From NCBI RefSeq assembly GCF_963662555.1, contig NZ_OY759719.1:1012985-1076984 (forward strand): a DNA stretch of 64,000 nt. Reading direction: 5' to 3'. The translations under genes and the position numbers were made by a program. This DNA is from Thiomicrorhabdus sp. (GTDB taxonomy: Bacteria; Pseudomonadota; Gammaproteobacteria; Thiomicrospirales; Thiomicrospiraceae). The notes beneath the pieces are model-generated. The model did no database searches and had not been told where the DNA came from. It saw only the letters and a program-made list of their open reading frames with translations. This document shows, one piece after another, positions 1 through 7,798 of the stretch. Position 1 is the first letter of the stretch. Each line of letters starts with the position of its first letter.

Positions 1-1020
1 AATCGTTCAGATATCTCTGGTAAACAAGTATTTGATATTGAAAACCTAACCTTTAACTGGCCAACTAAACCAATTGTTAGCAACTTAAGCACGCTCATTA
101 TTCGTGGTGATAAGGTTGGGATTATTGGTGAAAACGGTTGTGGTAAATCAACGCTATTAGCGCTACTTTTAGGCAAACAACAACCTGATTCTGGAACGGT
201 AAAAATCGGTACCAATATTGATATTGCCTACTTTGACCAACACCGTGCTCAGTTAGATGAAAATAAGCCTGTGGTTGAGAGTGTGCTTGAAGAGAGTGAT
301 CATGTTGAGATAAATGGCCAACGTAAACACGTTATGAGTTACTTGTCTGATTTCTTATTCTCGCCAGAGCGTGCGAGGCAGCCAGTTAAATCTCTATCTG
401 GTGGTGAACGTAACCGATTATTATTGGCACGCGTCTTCTCAAAACCATCTAATCTACTGATTTTAGATGAACCGACTAACGATTTAGATGTTGAAACCTT
501 AGAACTGCTGGAAGAGTTATTAATGAACTACCAAGGTACGGTGTTAATAGTAAGCCATGACCGTGCTTTCTTAAATAACGTCTGTACCAGTAGTTTAGTG
601 TTTGATGCACCAGGTGTGGTTAATGAGTATGTGGGTGGGTATGACGATTGGTTGCGTCAACGTCCGGCACACTATGGTGATGTTACCAAAATCACCGGTA
701 CCCGTAAGCCAGAAACAGAAAAATCTAGCCCTGTTGTGGAAGCGGCTCAGGTTCAAAATAATCAAACGACTGCTCCCAAAAAAGCCAAAAAACTCAGCTA
801 TAACGACCAACGTGAATATGATGCATTACCAGAGTTACTTGAGAATTTAGAAGCTGAATTAGAAGCCTTAAATGAAAAAATGGCAGAACCTGATTTTTAT
901 CAACAAGGTGAAGAAGTGGTGCAGGCGACTTTGAAAAGTTTAAATGACAAAGAAACAGAATTAGAAGCCGCGTTTGAACGTTGGGAAATTTTAGAGTCAA
1001 TGGTAATGGGAGACGCTTAG
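1..1020 (+). CDS. uup: ABC-F ATPase Uup, C-terminal part (5' end outside window)
   Basis: This is the second half of an ABC-F protein; the reading frame is open from base 1, so the N-terminal ABC domain lies outside the window. Visible in order are a Walker A (GENGCGKST, about 127-153), the ABC signature LSGGE (about 400), Walker B LLILDEPTNDLD (about 456-490), the switch His in SHDRAF, and a charged C-terminal coiled coil (about 810-1010) typical of Uup. ABC-F proteins have no membrane domain and act on ribosomes; Uup has also been linked to precise excision of transposons and to branched DNA. The coiled coil and the LDEPTNDLD motif favour Uup over EttA. It ends 34 bp before the stop of the convergent yrfG. 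Confidence 0.9.
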   Translation, partial: NRSDISGKQVFDIENLTFNWPTKPIVSNLSTLIIRGDKVGIIGENGCGKSTLLALLLGKQQPDSGTVKIGTNIDIAYFDQHRAQLDENKPVVESVLEESDHVEINGQRKHVMSYLSDFLFSPERARQPVKSLSGGERNRLLLARVFSKPSNLLILDEPTNDLDVETLELLEELLMNYQGTVLIVSHDRAFLNNVCTSSLVFDAPGVVNEYVGGYDDWLRQRPAHYGDVTKITGTRKPETEKSSPVVEAAQVQNNQTTAPKKAKKLSYNDQREYDALPELLENLEAELEALNEKMAEPDFYQQGEEVVQATLKSLNDKETELEAAFERWEILESMVMGDA

Positions 1021-1053
1021 TTTTTAAGCAAGTCCTTAATCTGTCAAACAGAT

Positions 1054-1734
1054 TTACAAAGGCATGATTTCAGAGTATTTACTAAAGTGTGCAAAGCCTT
1101 TTGGGTCTATGGCATCTAACTTTGGGCTTACAAAGGTGGCACAGAGAAGGTGCTTAATGCCGTACTCTTTGGCAGTGCTTAGAGCATGTACATTGTCATC
1201 AATTAATAGCGTGTTTTCAGGGTTGTAAGCCATGACTTTTTGAATCTCAGACCAAATCGTAATGTCTTCTTTAGGCATACCAAAATCATGTGCTGAAATG
1301 AGTTTATCAAAATAAGGTTCGATTTCAGTCATTTCTAATTTTATGGCCAAACTATCACGATGAGCGTTAGTGACCATAATCACGGTTTTATTTTGGTTTT
1401 TTAAAAAGGCCAAAAATTCCATGACTTCTGGATGTACTTTAATTTGGTGACGCAGTTCACGTTTTAATTCAGCTATAGGTAAGTTTAAGGTTTCTGTCCA
1501 GTAATCTAAGCAATACCAATTTAATGTGCCAGTTTGTGAGTGAATTTTTTCATGAATCAACTGTTTTGCTTGTTCAAGAGAAAGCCCATTTTTATCCGCA
1601 TAAGCTTGCGGAATCACGTCCATCCAAAAGTGCCAGTCAAAATGTAAGTCTAATAAAGTGCCGTCCATGTCAAGAAGAACGGTTTCGATGTTTGACCAAT
1701 CAATTAAGCTGTTTTTTGGAGTCTGCATTGGCAA
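1054..1734 (-). CDS. yrfG: HAD-family GMP/IMP nucleotidase, YrfG-like
   Basis: A HAD-superfamily phosphatase of about 225 residues. Motif I is DMDGTLLDL near residue 22 (nucleophile and acid/base Asp). Motif II is the Thr in MVTNAH, motif III the Lys in MPKED, and motif IV LLIDDN. The stretch after motif I (DLHFDWHFWMDVIPQAYA) closely resembles E. coli YrfG, which removes phosphate from purine mononucleotides. The start is ambiguous: TTG at 1734 has AGGGA about 6 bp upstream, while ATG at 1728 gives a protein two residues shorter. It is divergent from nudE, which sits beside yrfG in E. coli too and supports the call. Confidence 0.85.
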   Translation of the reverse strand: MPMQTPKNSLIDWSNIETVLLDMDGTLLDLHFDWHFWMDVIPQAYADKNGLSLEQAKQLIHEKIHSQTGTLNWYCLDYWTETLNLPIAELKRELRHQIKVHPEVMEFLAFLKNQNKTVIMVTNAHRDSLAIKLEMTEIEPYFDKLISAHDFGMPKEDITIWSEIQKVMAYNPENTLLIDDNVHALSTAKEYGIKHLLCATFVSPKLDAIDPKGFAHFSKYSEIMPL

Positions 1735-1874
1735 TTTTTATCCCTTAGAGTATGATGAATTTTTATTAAAGTTTGCAAAGTTTTTAAGAGATCTTGTGTA
1801 AAGGTCTCTCTAACAATAACGTTTAAAATTGGTGTGCCTTGTAGCTTTATACACAAAACGTCAGGTTAATACAA

Positions 1875-2435
1875 ATGTCAAAAATACCGCCTAAAAAAAC
1901 GCCGACCATTCTAGCGGAAAATATTGCTGCTCAGTCACGGATTTTTACTGTGCAATCACAAGAGATTGAATTCTCTAATGGAACGCAAGTGACCTATGAA
2001 AGGTTACTAGGCAGTGATGATGGTGCAGTGTTGATTGTGCCTCTTTTAGAGGATGATCATATTTTGCTAATTCGTGAATATGGGGCAGGCGTTGGGCGTT
2101 ATGAATTAGGATTTCCAAAAGGTAAAATTGACCCTGGCGAAACTTGGAAAGAGGCCAGCATACGTGAAAGCCAAGAAGAAATTAGTTATTTGCCAGCCAC
2201 AGTCAAACTTTTGGATTCTGTGAGTTTAGCAGCGGGTTATATGACGCATCTTACTCATATTGTGTTAGCGACAGACTTAACGGTACAAGATGCTGAAGGT
2301 GATGAACCTGAGCCGCTTGAGGTGGTAAAATGGCATCTTTCAGATTGGCATAAGTTACTTCAACACCCCGATTTTAGCGAGGGTAGAGCTTATGCGGCTC
2401 TTATGCTGTTATTAAAAGAACGTAATTACATCTAA
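1875..2435 (+). CDS. nudE: ADP compounds hydrolase NudE (Nudix)
   Basis: A Nudix hydrolase of 186 residues. The Nudix box starts at GKIDPGETWKEAS and continues IRESQEEIS, matching G-x5-E-x7-R-E-x-x-E-E; the usual Gly near the end of the box is replaced by Ser. The N-terminal pattern (PTILAENIAAQSRIFTVQS) and the ending near EGDEPEPLEVVKWHL follow E. coli NudE, which cleaves ADP-ribose, NADH and diadenosine polyphosphates. It reads into cysQ 42 bp downstream. Both enzymes clear nucleotide by-products, so co-transcription makes sense. Confidence 0.9.
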   Translation: MSKIPPKKTPTILAENIAAQSRIFTVQSQEIEFSNGTQVTYERLLGSDDGAVLIVPLLEDDHILLIREYGAGVGRYELGFPKGKIDPGETWKEASIRESQEEISYLPATVKLLDSVSLAAGYMTHLTHIVLATDLTVQDAEGDEPEPLEVVKWHLSDWHKLLQHPDFSEGRAYAALMLLLKERNYI

Positions 2436-2477
2436 TCAGCAGTTACTATTCACTAGCTTAATTAATTTAGGAATATC

Positions 2478-3383
2478 ATGTCAGACACCGCTTTACCGCT
2501 AGAAAAATGGTTGCCACAAATTTGCGAGATTGCGTATGACGCTGGTCAGCTTATTTCTGAATATTATCATCAAACTGAAGAGGTTGATGTTGAACGTAAA
2601 GCTGATGGTTCGCCTGTTACCGAGGCTGATAAAGCGGCAGATAAATTGATTTGTTTAGCTCTTAAAGAACTTACACCTGATATTCCGTTAGTCACAGAAG
2701 AGAGTGTTGAGGATGTGCCTTTTGAAAAACGCCAGGCCTGGTCAACCTATTGGTTGGTGGATCCATTAGATGGTACTAAAGAGTTTATTGCTAATACGGG
2801 TGAATATAGTGTAAATATCGCATTGGTACATAATCACCACCCAGTAATGGGGGTGGTTTATGGTACAGAATTGGGTGATATGTATTTCGCTTATAAAAAC
2901 CAAGAACTTGATCAAAATACCAATACAAAAATTAACAGAGCCGCAAAGCTTGAAAATTTAATGCCAACCAAGAGTAAGCAAAAATTAGATTGGCTAAATT
3001 TAGTTGAACAAGCACCAAGCATTCATGTGGCGGCTTTACCAGAAAGTGATGCACCTTATAGAGTGGCAGTAAGTCGTAGGCATGGTGGTGAGCTGCAACG
3101 CTTTATGGGACAACTTGGTCATTACTCTAAAGTGAAAATGGGTTCGGCATTAAAAACCTGTTTAGTGGCTGAAGGAAAAGCCGATATTTATCCACGTTTT
3201 GGACCTACTTCATTATGGGATACTGCCGCGGCACAATGTATATTAGAAGTAGCGGGCGGTGCAGTCTTAAATGCGGCAGGGCATCCACTTGAATATATTC
3301 AAACCAAATCCTTGTTAAACCCATTCTTTATTGCCGTGAGTCACAAAGATCATAACTGGCCAGCTTTTCCTGAGGTGATGTAA
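2478..3383 (+). CDS. cysQ: 3'(2'),5'-bisphosphate nucleotidase CysQ
   Basis: An inositol-monophosphatase-fold phosphatase of 301 residues that would hydrolyse 3'-phosphoadenosine 5'-phosphate (PAP) left over from sulfate assimilation. Metal-site motifs are visible: EES after IPLVT, DPLDGTKEF (about residue 96) and WDTAAAQCILEVAGG near the C-terminus. It is longer than E. coli CysQ (about 246 residues). The extra length is mostly a charged insert around residues 145-180, between DMYFAYKNQ and VAALPES. An ATG with AGGAAT upstream supports the start. Confidence 0.9.
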   Translation: MSDTALPLEKWLPQICEIAYDAGQLISEYYHQTEEVDVERKADGSPVTEADKAADKLICLALKELTPDIPLVTEESVEDVPFEKRQAWSTYWLVDPLDGTKEFIANTGEYSVNIALVHNHHPVMGVVYGTELGDMYFAYKNQELDQNTNTKINRAAKLENLMPTKSKQKLDWLNLVEQAPSIHVAALPESDAPYRVAVSRRHGGELQRFMGQLGHYSKVKMGSALKTCLVAEGKADIYPRFGPTSLWDTAAAQCILEVAGGAVLNAAGHPLEYIQTKSLLNPFFIAVSHKDHNWPAFPEVM

Positions 3384-3501
3384 CAACCGAAAATACGTCT
3401 CAATAATCAAAACCGCAACGTCATAATCAAAACCTCAAAGGTCATTATCGGGCTTGACCCGATAATCTGTTTAACGCCTTAGCAGAATGAATTCAATAAT
3501 T

Positions 3502-3513
3502 ACCAGGCCTGGT
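3502..3513. repeat. Iterated palindrome, exact copy 1
   Basis: ACCAGGCCTGGT, flanked T...A; intergenic after cysQ. Confidence 0.95.
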
Positions 3514-3522
3514 AAAACCAAA

Positions 3523-3560
3523 AAAAGCGACTGAATAAAAATTTAAATTCGATCGCTTTT
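3523..3560. terminator. Bidirectional terminator-like hairpin, copy 1
   Basis: Arms AAAAGCGA (3523-3530) and TCGCTTTT (3553-3560) are preceded by A's and followed by a T-rich stretch. It is placed to end cysQ transcription. It lies 9 bases after a copy of the iterated palindrome. Confidence 0.6.
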
Positions 3561-3600
3561 AAATTAAAAATGCTTTAAACAGAGAATTTTTGCCCAGAAT

Positions 3601-3652
3601 CAAGGCGGATAATGGCGAAGTTTACGTCTGTAAACGAGTTGTTATCTCGTGA
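3601..3652 (-). repeat. Nested hairpin element, copy A
   Basis: On the minus strand it reads ACGAGATAAC, then ACTCG-TTTAC-AGAC-GTAAA-CTTCG, then an A/T arm and GCCTTG. It shares this layout with copies at 3808, 41373, 42026 and 50404. Confidence 0.55.
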
Positions 3653-3703
3653 TGTTTTACCAATTTATTTTATGCACACAATATATTATTGTCCACAGGA
3701 TTT

Positions 3704-3715
3704 ACCAGGCCTGGT
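3704..3715. repeat. Iterated palindrome, exact copy 2
   Basis: Full 18-bp form TTTACCAGGCCTGGTAAA at 3701-3718; intergenic. Confidence 0.95.
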
Positions 3716-3728
3716 AAATTTAAATAAA

Positions 3729-3762
3729 AAAAGCGGTTGAATCATAAAATCCAACCGCTTTT
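3729..3762. terminator. Bidirectional terminator, copy 2
   Basis: A perfect 11-bp stem AAAAGCGGTTG (3729-3739) / CAACCGCTTTT (3752-3762) has A's on one side and T's on the other, so it can work for cysQ on the plus strand and nrdA on the minus strand. It again follows a palindrome copy. Confidence 0.75.
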
Positions 3763-3807
3763 AACTAAAAAATTATCATGGTTAAAATGTGGTGTATTGC
3801 TCAAGGT

Positions 3808-3860
3808 CAAGGCAGTTAAGGACGAAGTTTACACCTGTAAACGAGTCATTAACTAACGCG
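3808..3860 (-). repeat. Nested hairpin element, copy B
   Basis: The core GTTTACACCTGTAAAC is a perfect inverted repeat, enclosed by GTTAAG/ATTAAC arms and ending in GCCTTG on the minus strand. It lies just downstream of the nrdA stop codon. Confidence 0.55.
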
Positions 3861-3882
3861 GAGATTGAGTAATACAACCATT

Positions 3883-6150
3883 TTAAAGTTTGCAAGCTCC
3901 GCCTGCACATCCATCATCTTCTTGGCTATCATCCGCACCATCACGCGTATTATGATAGTACAACGTTTTAAGCCCCATCTTATAGGCATACAGCAAATCT
4001 TGAAGCACTAATTTAATAGGAACTTTATCTTCATTAAAACGTGCAGGATCGTAGTTGGTATTTGATGAAATTGCTTGGTCAACAAACTTTTGCATAACCC
4101 CTACGAGTTGTAAGTAACCTTTGTTATCTGGAATATGCCACAGTAATTCATAGTCATTACGGTGCTCTTTAAATCCAGGAACCACTTGTTTCAAGATGCC
4201 GTCTTTAGACGCTTTAACCGACACATAACCGCGTGGTGGTTCAATACCATTTGTTGAGTTAGTAATTTGTGACGAGGTTTCACATGGCATTAACGCTGTA
4301 AGCGTTGAGTTACGTAAACCATGTTCTTTAATATCCTTACGTAAAGCTTCCCAGTCTAAATGTAGTGGTTCGCTGCATACTTCATCAAGGTCTTTTTTGT
4401 AGGTGTCAATTGGCATAATGCCTTGAGAATAGGTAGTGTCAGCAAAATAGTCACAGGCTCCTTGTTCTTTTGCCAGTTCATTTGATGCTTTTAATAGGTT
4501 GTATTGAATCGCTTCAAAAGTACGGTGTATTAAATTATTGGCAGAACCATCTGAGTATTTAGTTTTATTTTTAGCTAGGTAGTAAGCCATGTTAGTTACA
4601 CCCACACCTAAGGTACGGCGGCCCATACTGGCACGTCGAGCGGCTTCAACAGGGTAGTCTTGGTAATCTAATAGGCTGTCTAAGGCACGAACAATCAAAT
4701 TAGAGAGAGACTCTAGCTCTTCTAAGTTTTCCAAAGCTCCTAAGTTAAAGGCTGAAAGCGTACAAAGGGCGATTTCACCATTAGGATCTTCTACCGAGTT
4801 AAGAGGTGCGGTTGGCAAAGCAATCTCTAAACATAGGTTAGATTGATGGATAGGTGCTTTGCTTGGATCAAATGGGCTGTGGGTATTACAGTGGTCAACG
4901 TTTTGAATGTAAATACGGCCTGTTTGAGCACGCTCTTGTGCTACTTGGGTAAATAGGTCAATCGCTTTGACTTTCTTTTTACGAATGGTTTCATCGGCTT
5001 CATAGATTTTATATAGGCGATCAAATTCATCTTGGTCTTCAAAAAACGCATCATAAAGGCCTGGTACATCAGATGGACTGAATAGAGTAATTTCACCACC
5101 CTGAATCATACGCTGATACATGGTACGGTTGATTTGTACTCCGTAATCTAGATGACGTGCACGGTTTTCTTCTACACCACGGTTGTTTTTTAGAACAACT
5201 AAGGATTCAACTTCTAAGTGCCAAATAGGGTAAAACAGAGTAGCCGCGCCACCACGAACACCACCTTGCGAACATGATTTAACCGCAGTTTGGAAGTGTT
5301 TAATAAATGGAATCATACCTGTGTGATAAGCCTCACCACCACGGATTTCACTACCTAATGCACGAATACGTCCAACGTTTACACCAATCCCTGCACGTTG
5401 CGATACATACTTAACAATAGACGAAGAGGTTGCGTTGATTGAGTCTAAAGAATCACCACATTCGATTAATACACATGAGCTAAACTGACGTGTTGGCGTA
5501 CGAACACCAGACATAATAGGAGTTGGTAGTGAGAGTTTAAAAAGTGATGAAGCGTCGTAAAAATCTTTAATGAATTGTAAACGAGTCTCGGCTGGGTAAT
5601 GTGCAAATAAACACATTGGAATAAGCATGTAAATAAACTGCGGACTCTCGTAAATTTTACCTGTTACACGGTTTTGAACTAGGTATTTACCTTCTAGTTG
5701 TTTTACAGCTGCATAACTAAAAGTTAAGTCACGGGCATGGTCAATATAAGCATCGAGCTCGTCAATTTCAGCTTTGGTAAAGTCTTCTAAAAGTTGGCTA
5801 TCGTAAAGACCACTGCGAACCATTTTATTGACGTGTTCAAATAAAGTAGGCGGTGTAAAACGATCAAATGCTTTTTTGCGAAGATGGAAAATCGCTAAAC
5901 GAGCTGAAAGGTGCTGATAGTCTGGAGCACTTTCTGAAATCAGGTCTGCCGCAGATTTAACAATTGTCTCGTGAATATCTGAGGTGGTGATTCCATCATA
6001 AAACTGAATATGAGAACGCAACTCAACTTCTGAAACAGAGACATTTTCTAGCCCTTCGGCTGCCCATGTAATTACGCGGTGAATTTTTTCCAAATCAATC
6101 GATTCTAGGGTTCCATTACGTTTGGTAACTTTAATATTTTGACTTGTCAT
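3883..6150 (-). CDS. nrdA: Ribonucleoside-diphosphate reductase, class Ia alpha subunit
   Basis: The large catalytic subunit of aerobic ribonucleotide reductase, about 755 residues, very close to E. coli NrdA throughout. It has an N-terminal ATP-cone (VTKRNGTLESIDLEKIHRV), the active-site region SSCVLIECGDSLDSINATSS, the Asn/Cys/Glu radical site in SNLCLEIALP, and C-terminal redox cysteines in CAGGACKL. I place the start at the ATG ending at 6150 (MTSQNIKV), which matches the family. An upstream extension to 6225 is possible but unlike homologues and lacks a convincing ribosome binding site. The partner nrdB is not next to it. NrdR-like boxes and a DnaA box lie upstream. Confidence 0.95.
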   Translation of the reverse strand: MTSQNIKVTKRNGTLESIDLEKIHRVITWAAEGLENVSVSEVELRSHIQFYDGITTSDIHETIVKSAADLISESAPDYQHLSARLAIFHLRKKAFDRFTPPTLFEHVNKMVRSGLYDSQLLEDFTKAEIDELDAYIDHARDLTFSYAAVKQLEGKYLVQNRVTGKIYESPQFIYMLIPMCLFAHYPAETRLQFIKDFYDASSLFKLSLPTPIMSGVRTPTRQFSSCVLIECGDSLDSINATSSSIVKYVSQRAGIGVNVGRIRALGSEIRGGEAYHTGMIPFIKHFQTAVKSCSQGGVRGGAATLFYPIWHLEVESLVVLKNNRGVEENRARHLDYGVQINRTMYQRMIQGGEITLFSPSDVPGLYDAFFEDQDEFDRLYKIYEADETIRKKKVKAIDLFTQVAQERAQTGRIYIQNVDHCNTHSPFDPSKAPIHQSNLCLEIALPTAPLNSVEDPNGEIALCTLSAFNLGALENLEELESLSNLIVRALDSLLDYQDYPVEAARRASMGRRTLGVGVTNMAYYLAKNKTKYSDGSANNLIHRTFEAIQYNLLKASNELAKEQGACDYFADTTYSQGIMPIDTYKKDLDEVCSEPLHLDWEALRKDIKEHGLRNSTLTALMPCETSSQITNSTNGIEPPRGYVSVKASKDGILKQVVPGFKEHRNDYELLWHIPDNKGYLQLVGVMQKFVDQAISSNTNYDPARFNEDKVPIKLVLQDLLYAYKMGLKTLYYHNTRDGADDSQEDDGCAGGACKL

Positions 6151-6298
6151 GGGCGTTTTTTTAACCTGTGTATAAAATATATGAAGTTGATATATGATAA
6201 ATAAATGAATTTTTAGCAAATTCATTAGCTTAGCTTCACAATAGAAAGTTGAGTATAAAATTGTGGGCTAATTGCATTGTGTACTTAATTTTGCAATT

Positions 6299-6314
6299 CC
6301 ACAAGATATGGTTT
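6299..6314. promoter_or_regulatory. NrdR-box-like site 1
   Basis: CCACAAGATATGGTTT matches the NrdR box (ACACWATATATWGTGT) at about 12 of 16 positions. Its start is 32 bp from the second site, the usual three-turn spacing of NrdR tandem boxes. NrdR represses ribonucleotide reductase genes when dATP is high. Confidence 0.6.
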
Positions 6315-6330
6315 TTTATAAAAACCTGTA

Positions 6331-6346
6331 ACGCAAAATATAGTAG
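6331..6346. promoter_or_regulatory. NrdR-box-like site 2
   Basis: ACGCAAAATATAGTAG matches the NrdR box at about 12 of 16 positions. It lies about 180 bp upstream of the chosen nrdA start. Confidence 0.6.
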
Positions 6347-6454
6347 ATTTTGTAATTTCACGCAAGCCTTTAATTTCTGTTTTTTTGTGTGACTATGGGA
6401 GTTGAAAGTTGTGGAAAAAACAGCAAAATCCCCATAAAAACTTGCTTGTTAGCC

Positions 6455-6463
6455 TGTGGATAA
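6455..6463. promoter_or_regulatory. DnaA box upstream of nrdA
   Basis: TGTGGATAA is the exact complement of the consensus DnaA box TTATCCACA. In E. coli DnaA binds upstream of nrdAB and links nucleotide supply to replication; the same role is inferred here from position only. Confidence 0.55.
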
Positions 6464-6679
6464 CTCTGTGGGGAGTTAATTTAAACTAAAGAAAAAAAAT
6501 TCTATAATAAGTAAAAAAAATCTTTGGAAAAAAATAGAAAAAAACCTTGCATTTTAAGAATGCCGAAATCATAGGCTTTGCGTATTTTTACTATTTAAAT
6601 GCTTCAAAATGGTGGGTGTTTTGCACCGCTTTGAACATACAAAAAGCCAAGGTGATTTTTGAAGAAAAAGTGAATTTTT

Positions 6680-7774
6680 TTAAGCGTTTTGAATACACTT
6701 TTTTAGATCGAGTTCAAATTGATGTAAATCAAAGGTGTTGTTTTCAGTTATAAGAATCTCGAATCGGCTGTCACGACGATAAGCTATCAGTTCTCGTGAA
6801 GTCTGTTTATTGACCCATTGAAAAAGCATCCACGGTTTACCCACTCTAAAAACGCCTTTTGCTCTTTTGATGTAAGGTTTGTTATCAAAAGTGCTAAAAA
6901 GAGATTGCAGTGATTTCCAGTTAAAAATGATGCTAGGTTCAAATACCCAGCCAATTGATAAGGTGGATATTTGATGTTGAGATTCACGTTTTACCAGGCC
7001 TGGTAAATCTAAAGCATCGGCAAATAAATCATTTGATTTAATACTTCTACTTGTTTGGATGTTATCAGAGTCAGTATTACTGATTGCTTTTGAATCTAAG
7101 GTATTTTGCTGTGTATTTATAATGCTCTTTGCTGGTTGAGTTGTTTTTGAACTTACAGATAGTAATGCGTTATCCACAACGGATTGCTGAGTCATAATCA
7201 CGGCTTGTTTTAATGGATAAACCGAGTGAGCGTATTGATATAGATCTTGAAGGTTGCTTGGGTCTGCTAGGTCTGTTTTATTCAGTACAACAACGTCAGC
7301 CATGTTAAATAGGTTTTGTAGAATGGTGTATTGGCCAATTTCATCTACTGTTAAATAAGAGCTGTCAATAACGGCAAATACACTTTGTACATCAAAACGT
7401 TTTTTAAAAAAATCGCCCTGTAATATATCTACCAAGGTATCTGGTTCACCTAATCCTGTAGGTTCAATTAACAATCTATCCGGATTTATCTTTTCAATAA
7501 TCTGTTCTATGGCTGCTGTAAGCTCATTTTGAGCTGTGCAACAAATACAACCACCTGGTATTTGTTTAATATGTATTGAGTTACTTGTTGACGTGTTTTG
7601 GGTTTCTAAGATACTACCGTCTATACCAATTGCACCAAATTCATTAACTAAAACAGCCCATGTCTCTTGGGTTGGTTTATTTTTAATAAAGTTTTTTAAA
7701 AGAGTTGTTTTGCCTGCACCTAGCGAACCCGTAATGAGATTAACGGCGGTTTTTTTAACTATTTGGGTAAACAT
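6680..7774 (-). CDS. CobW/G3E-family GTPase (COG0523), probable metallochaperone
   Basis: A G3E GTPase of 364 residues. Walker A GSLGAGKTT is at about 16-24, the conserved metal-binding GGCICC at 74-79, EPTGLGEPDTLVDIL near 110, and the guanine-specificity NKTD near 165. The C-terminal CobW_C domain (IGWVFEPSIIFNW onward) is present. COG0523 members deliver zinc, cobalt, iron or other metals to target enzymes. Nothing here shows which metal: there is no His-rich loop and no Zur-type site that I could recognise. The linker between GTPase and C-terminal domain (about residues 205-260) is long, Ser/Thr/Gln-rich and includes an in-frame copy of the iterated palindrome, read as LPGLV. Confidence 0.85.
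   Translation of the reverse strand: MFTQIVKKTAVNLITGSLGAGKTTLLKNFIKNKPTQETWAVLVNEFGAIGIDGSILETQNTSTSNSIHIKQIPGGCICCTAQNELTAAIEQIIEKINPDRLLIEPTGLGEPDTLVDILQGDFFKKRFDVQSVFAVIDSSYLTVDEIGQYTILQNLFNMADVVVLNKTDLADPSNLQDLYQYAHSVYPLKQAVIMTQQSVVDNALLSVSSKTTQPAKSIINTQQNTLDSKAISNTDSDNIQTSRSIKSNDLFADALDLPGLVKRESQHQISTLSIGWVFEPSIIFNWKSLQSLFSTFDNKPYIKRAKGVFRVGKPWMLFQWVNKQTSRELIAYRRDSRFEILITENNTFDLHQFELDLKKCIQNA
6993..7004. repeat. Iterated palindrome, exact copy 3
   Basis: Inside the CobW-like gene, 16-bp form, read as LPGLV in a linker. Confidence 0.95.
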
Positions 7775-7798
7775 AAGGTGACTATAGTGCCATTAAGA

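Larger units (their letters stand above)
3384..3882. other. Gene-free spacer between cysQ and nrdA, built of two similar blocks
   Basis: No gene is supported here. The spacer holds an ATTATCGGG/CCCGATAAT hairpin (about 3442-3468) and two related blocks (3501-3652 and 3701-3860). Each block contains, in order, the ACCAGGCCTGGT palindrome, an A-rich/U-rich terminator-like hairpin, and the nested hairpin element that starts with CAAGGC. It separates the two convergent genes, so the hairpins can end transcription from both sides. Confidence 0.75.
6151..6679. other. Spacer between nrdA and the CobW-like gene, holding nrdA control sites
   Basis: About 530 very AT-rich bases with no convincing gene. 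It contains two NrdR-box-like sites and one perfect DnaA box (listed separately), a second DnaA-like TGTGGAAAA at about 6410, and long A-runs between 6480 and 6545. Confidence 0.6.

Noticed and set aside
3442..3468. TTATCGGG hairpin as a gene-specific regulatory site
   Set aside because: The same hairpin recurs in the 16.6-16.9 kb spacer, so it is a dispersed repeat and not a specific operator.
6547..6753. 68-codon frame on the plus strand between nrdA and the CobW-like gene
   Set aside because: It overlaps the 3' end of the CobW-like gene antisense, has no family resemblance and starts in a long A-run.
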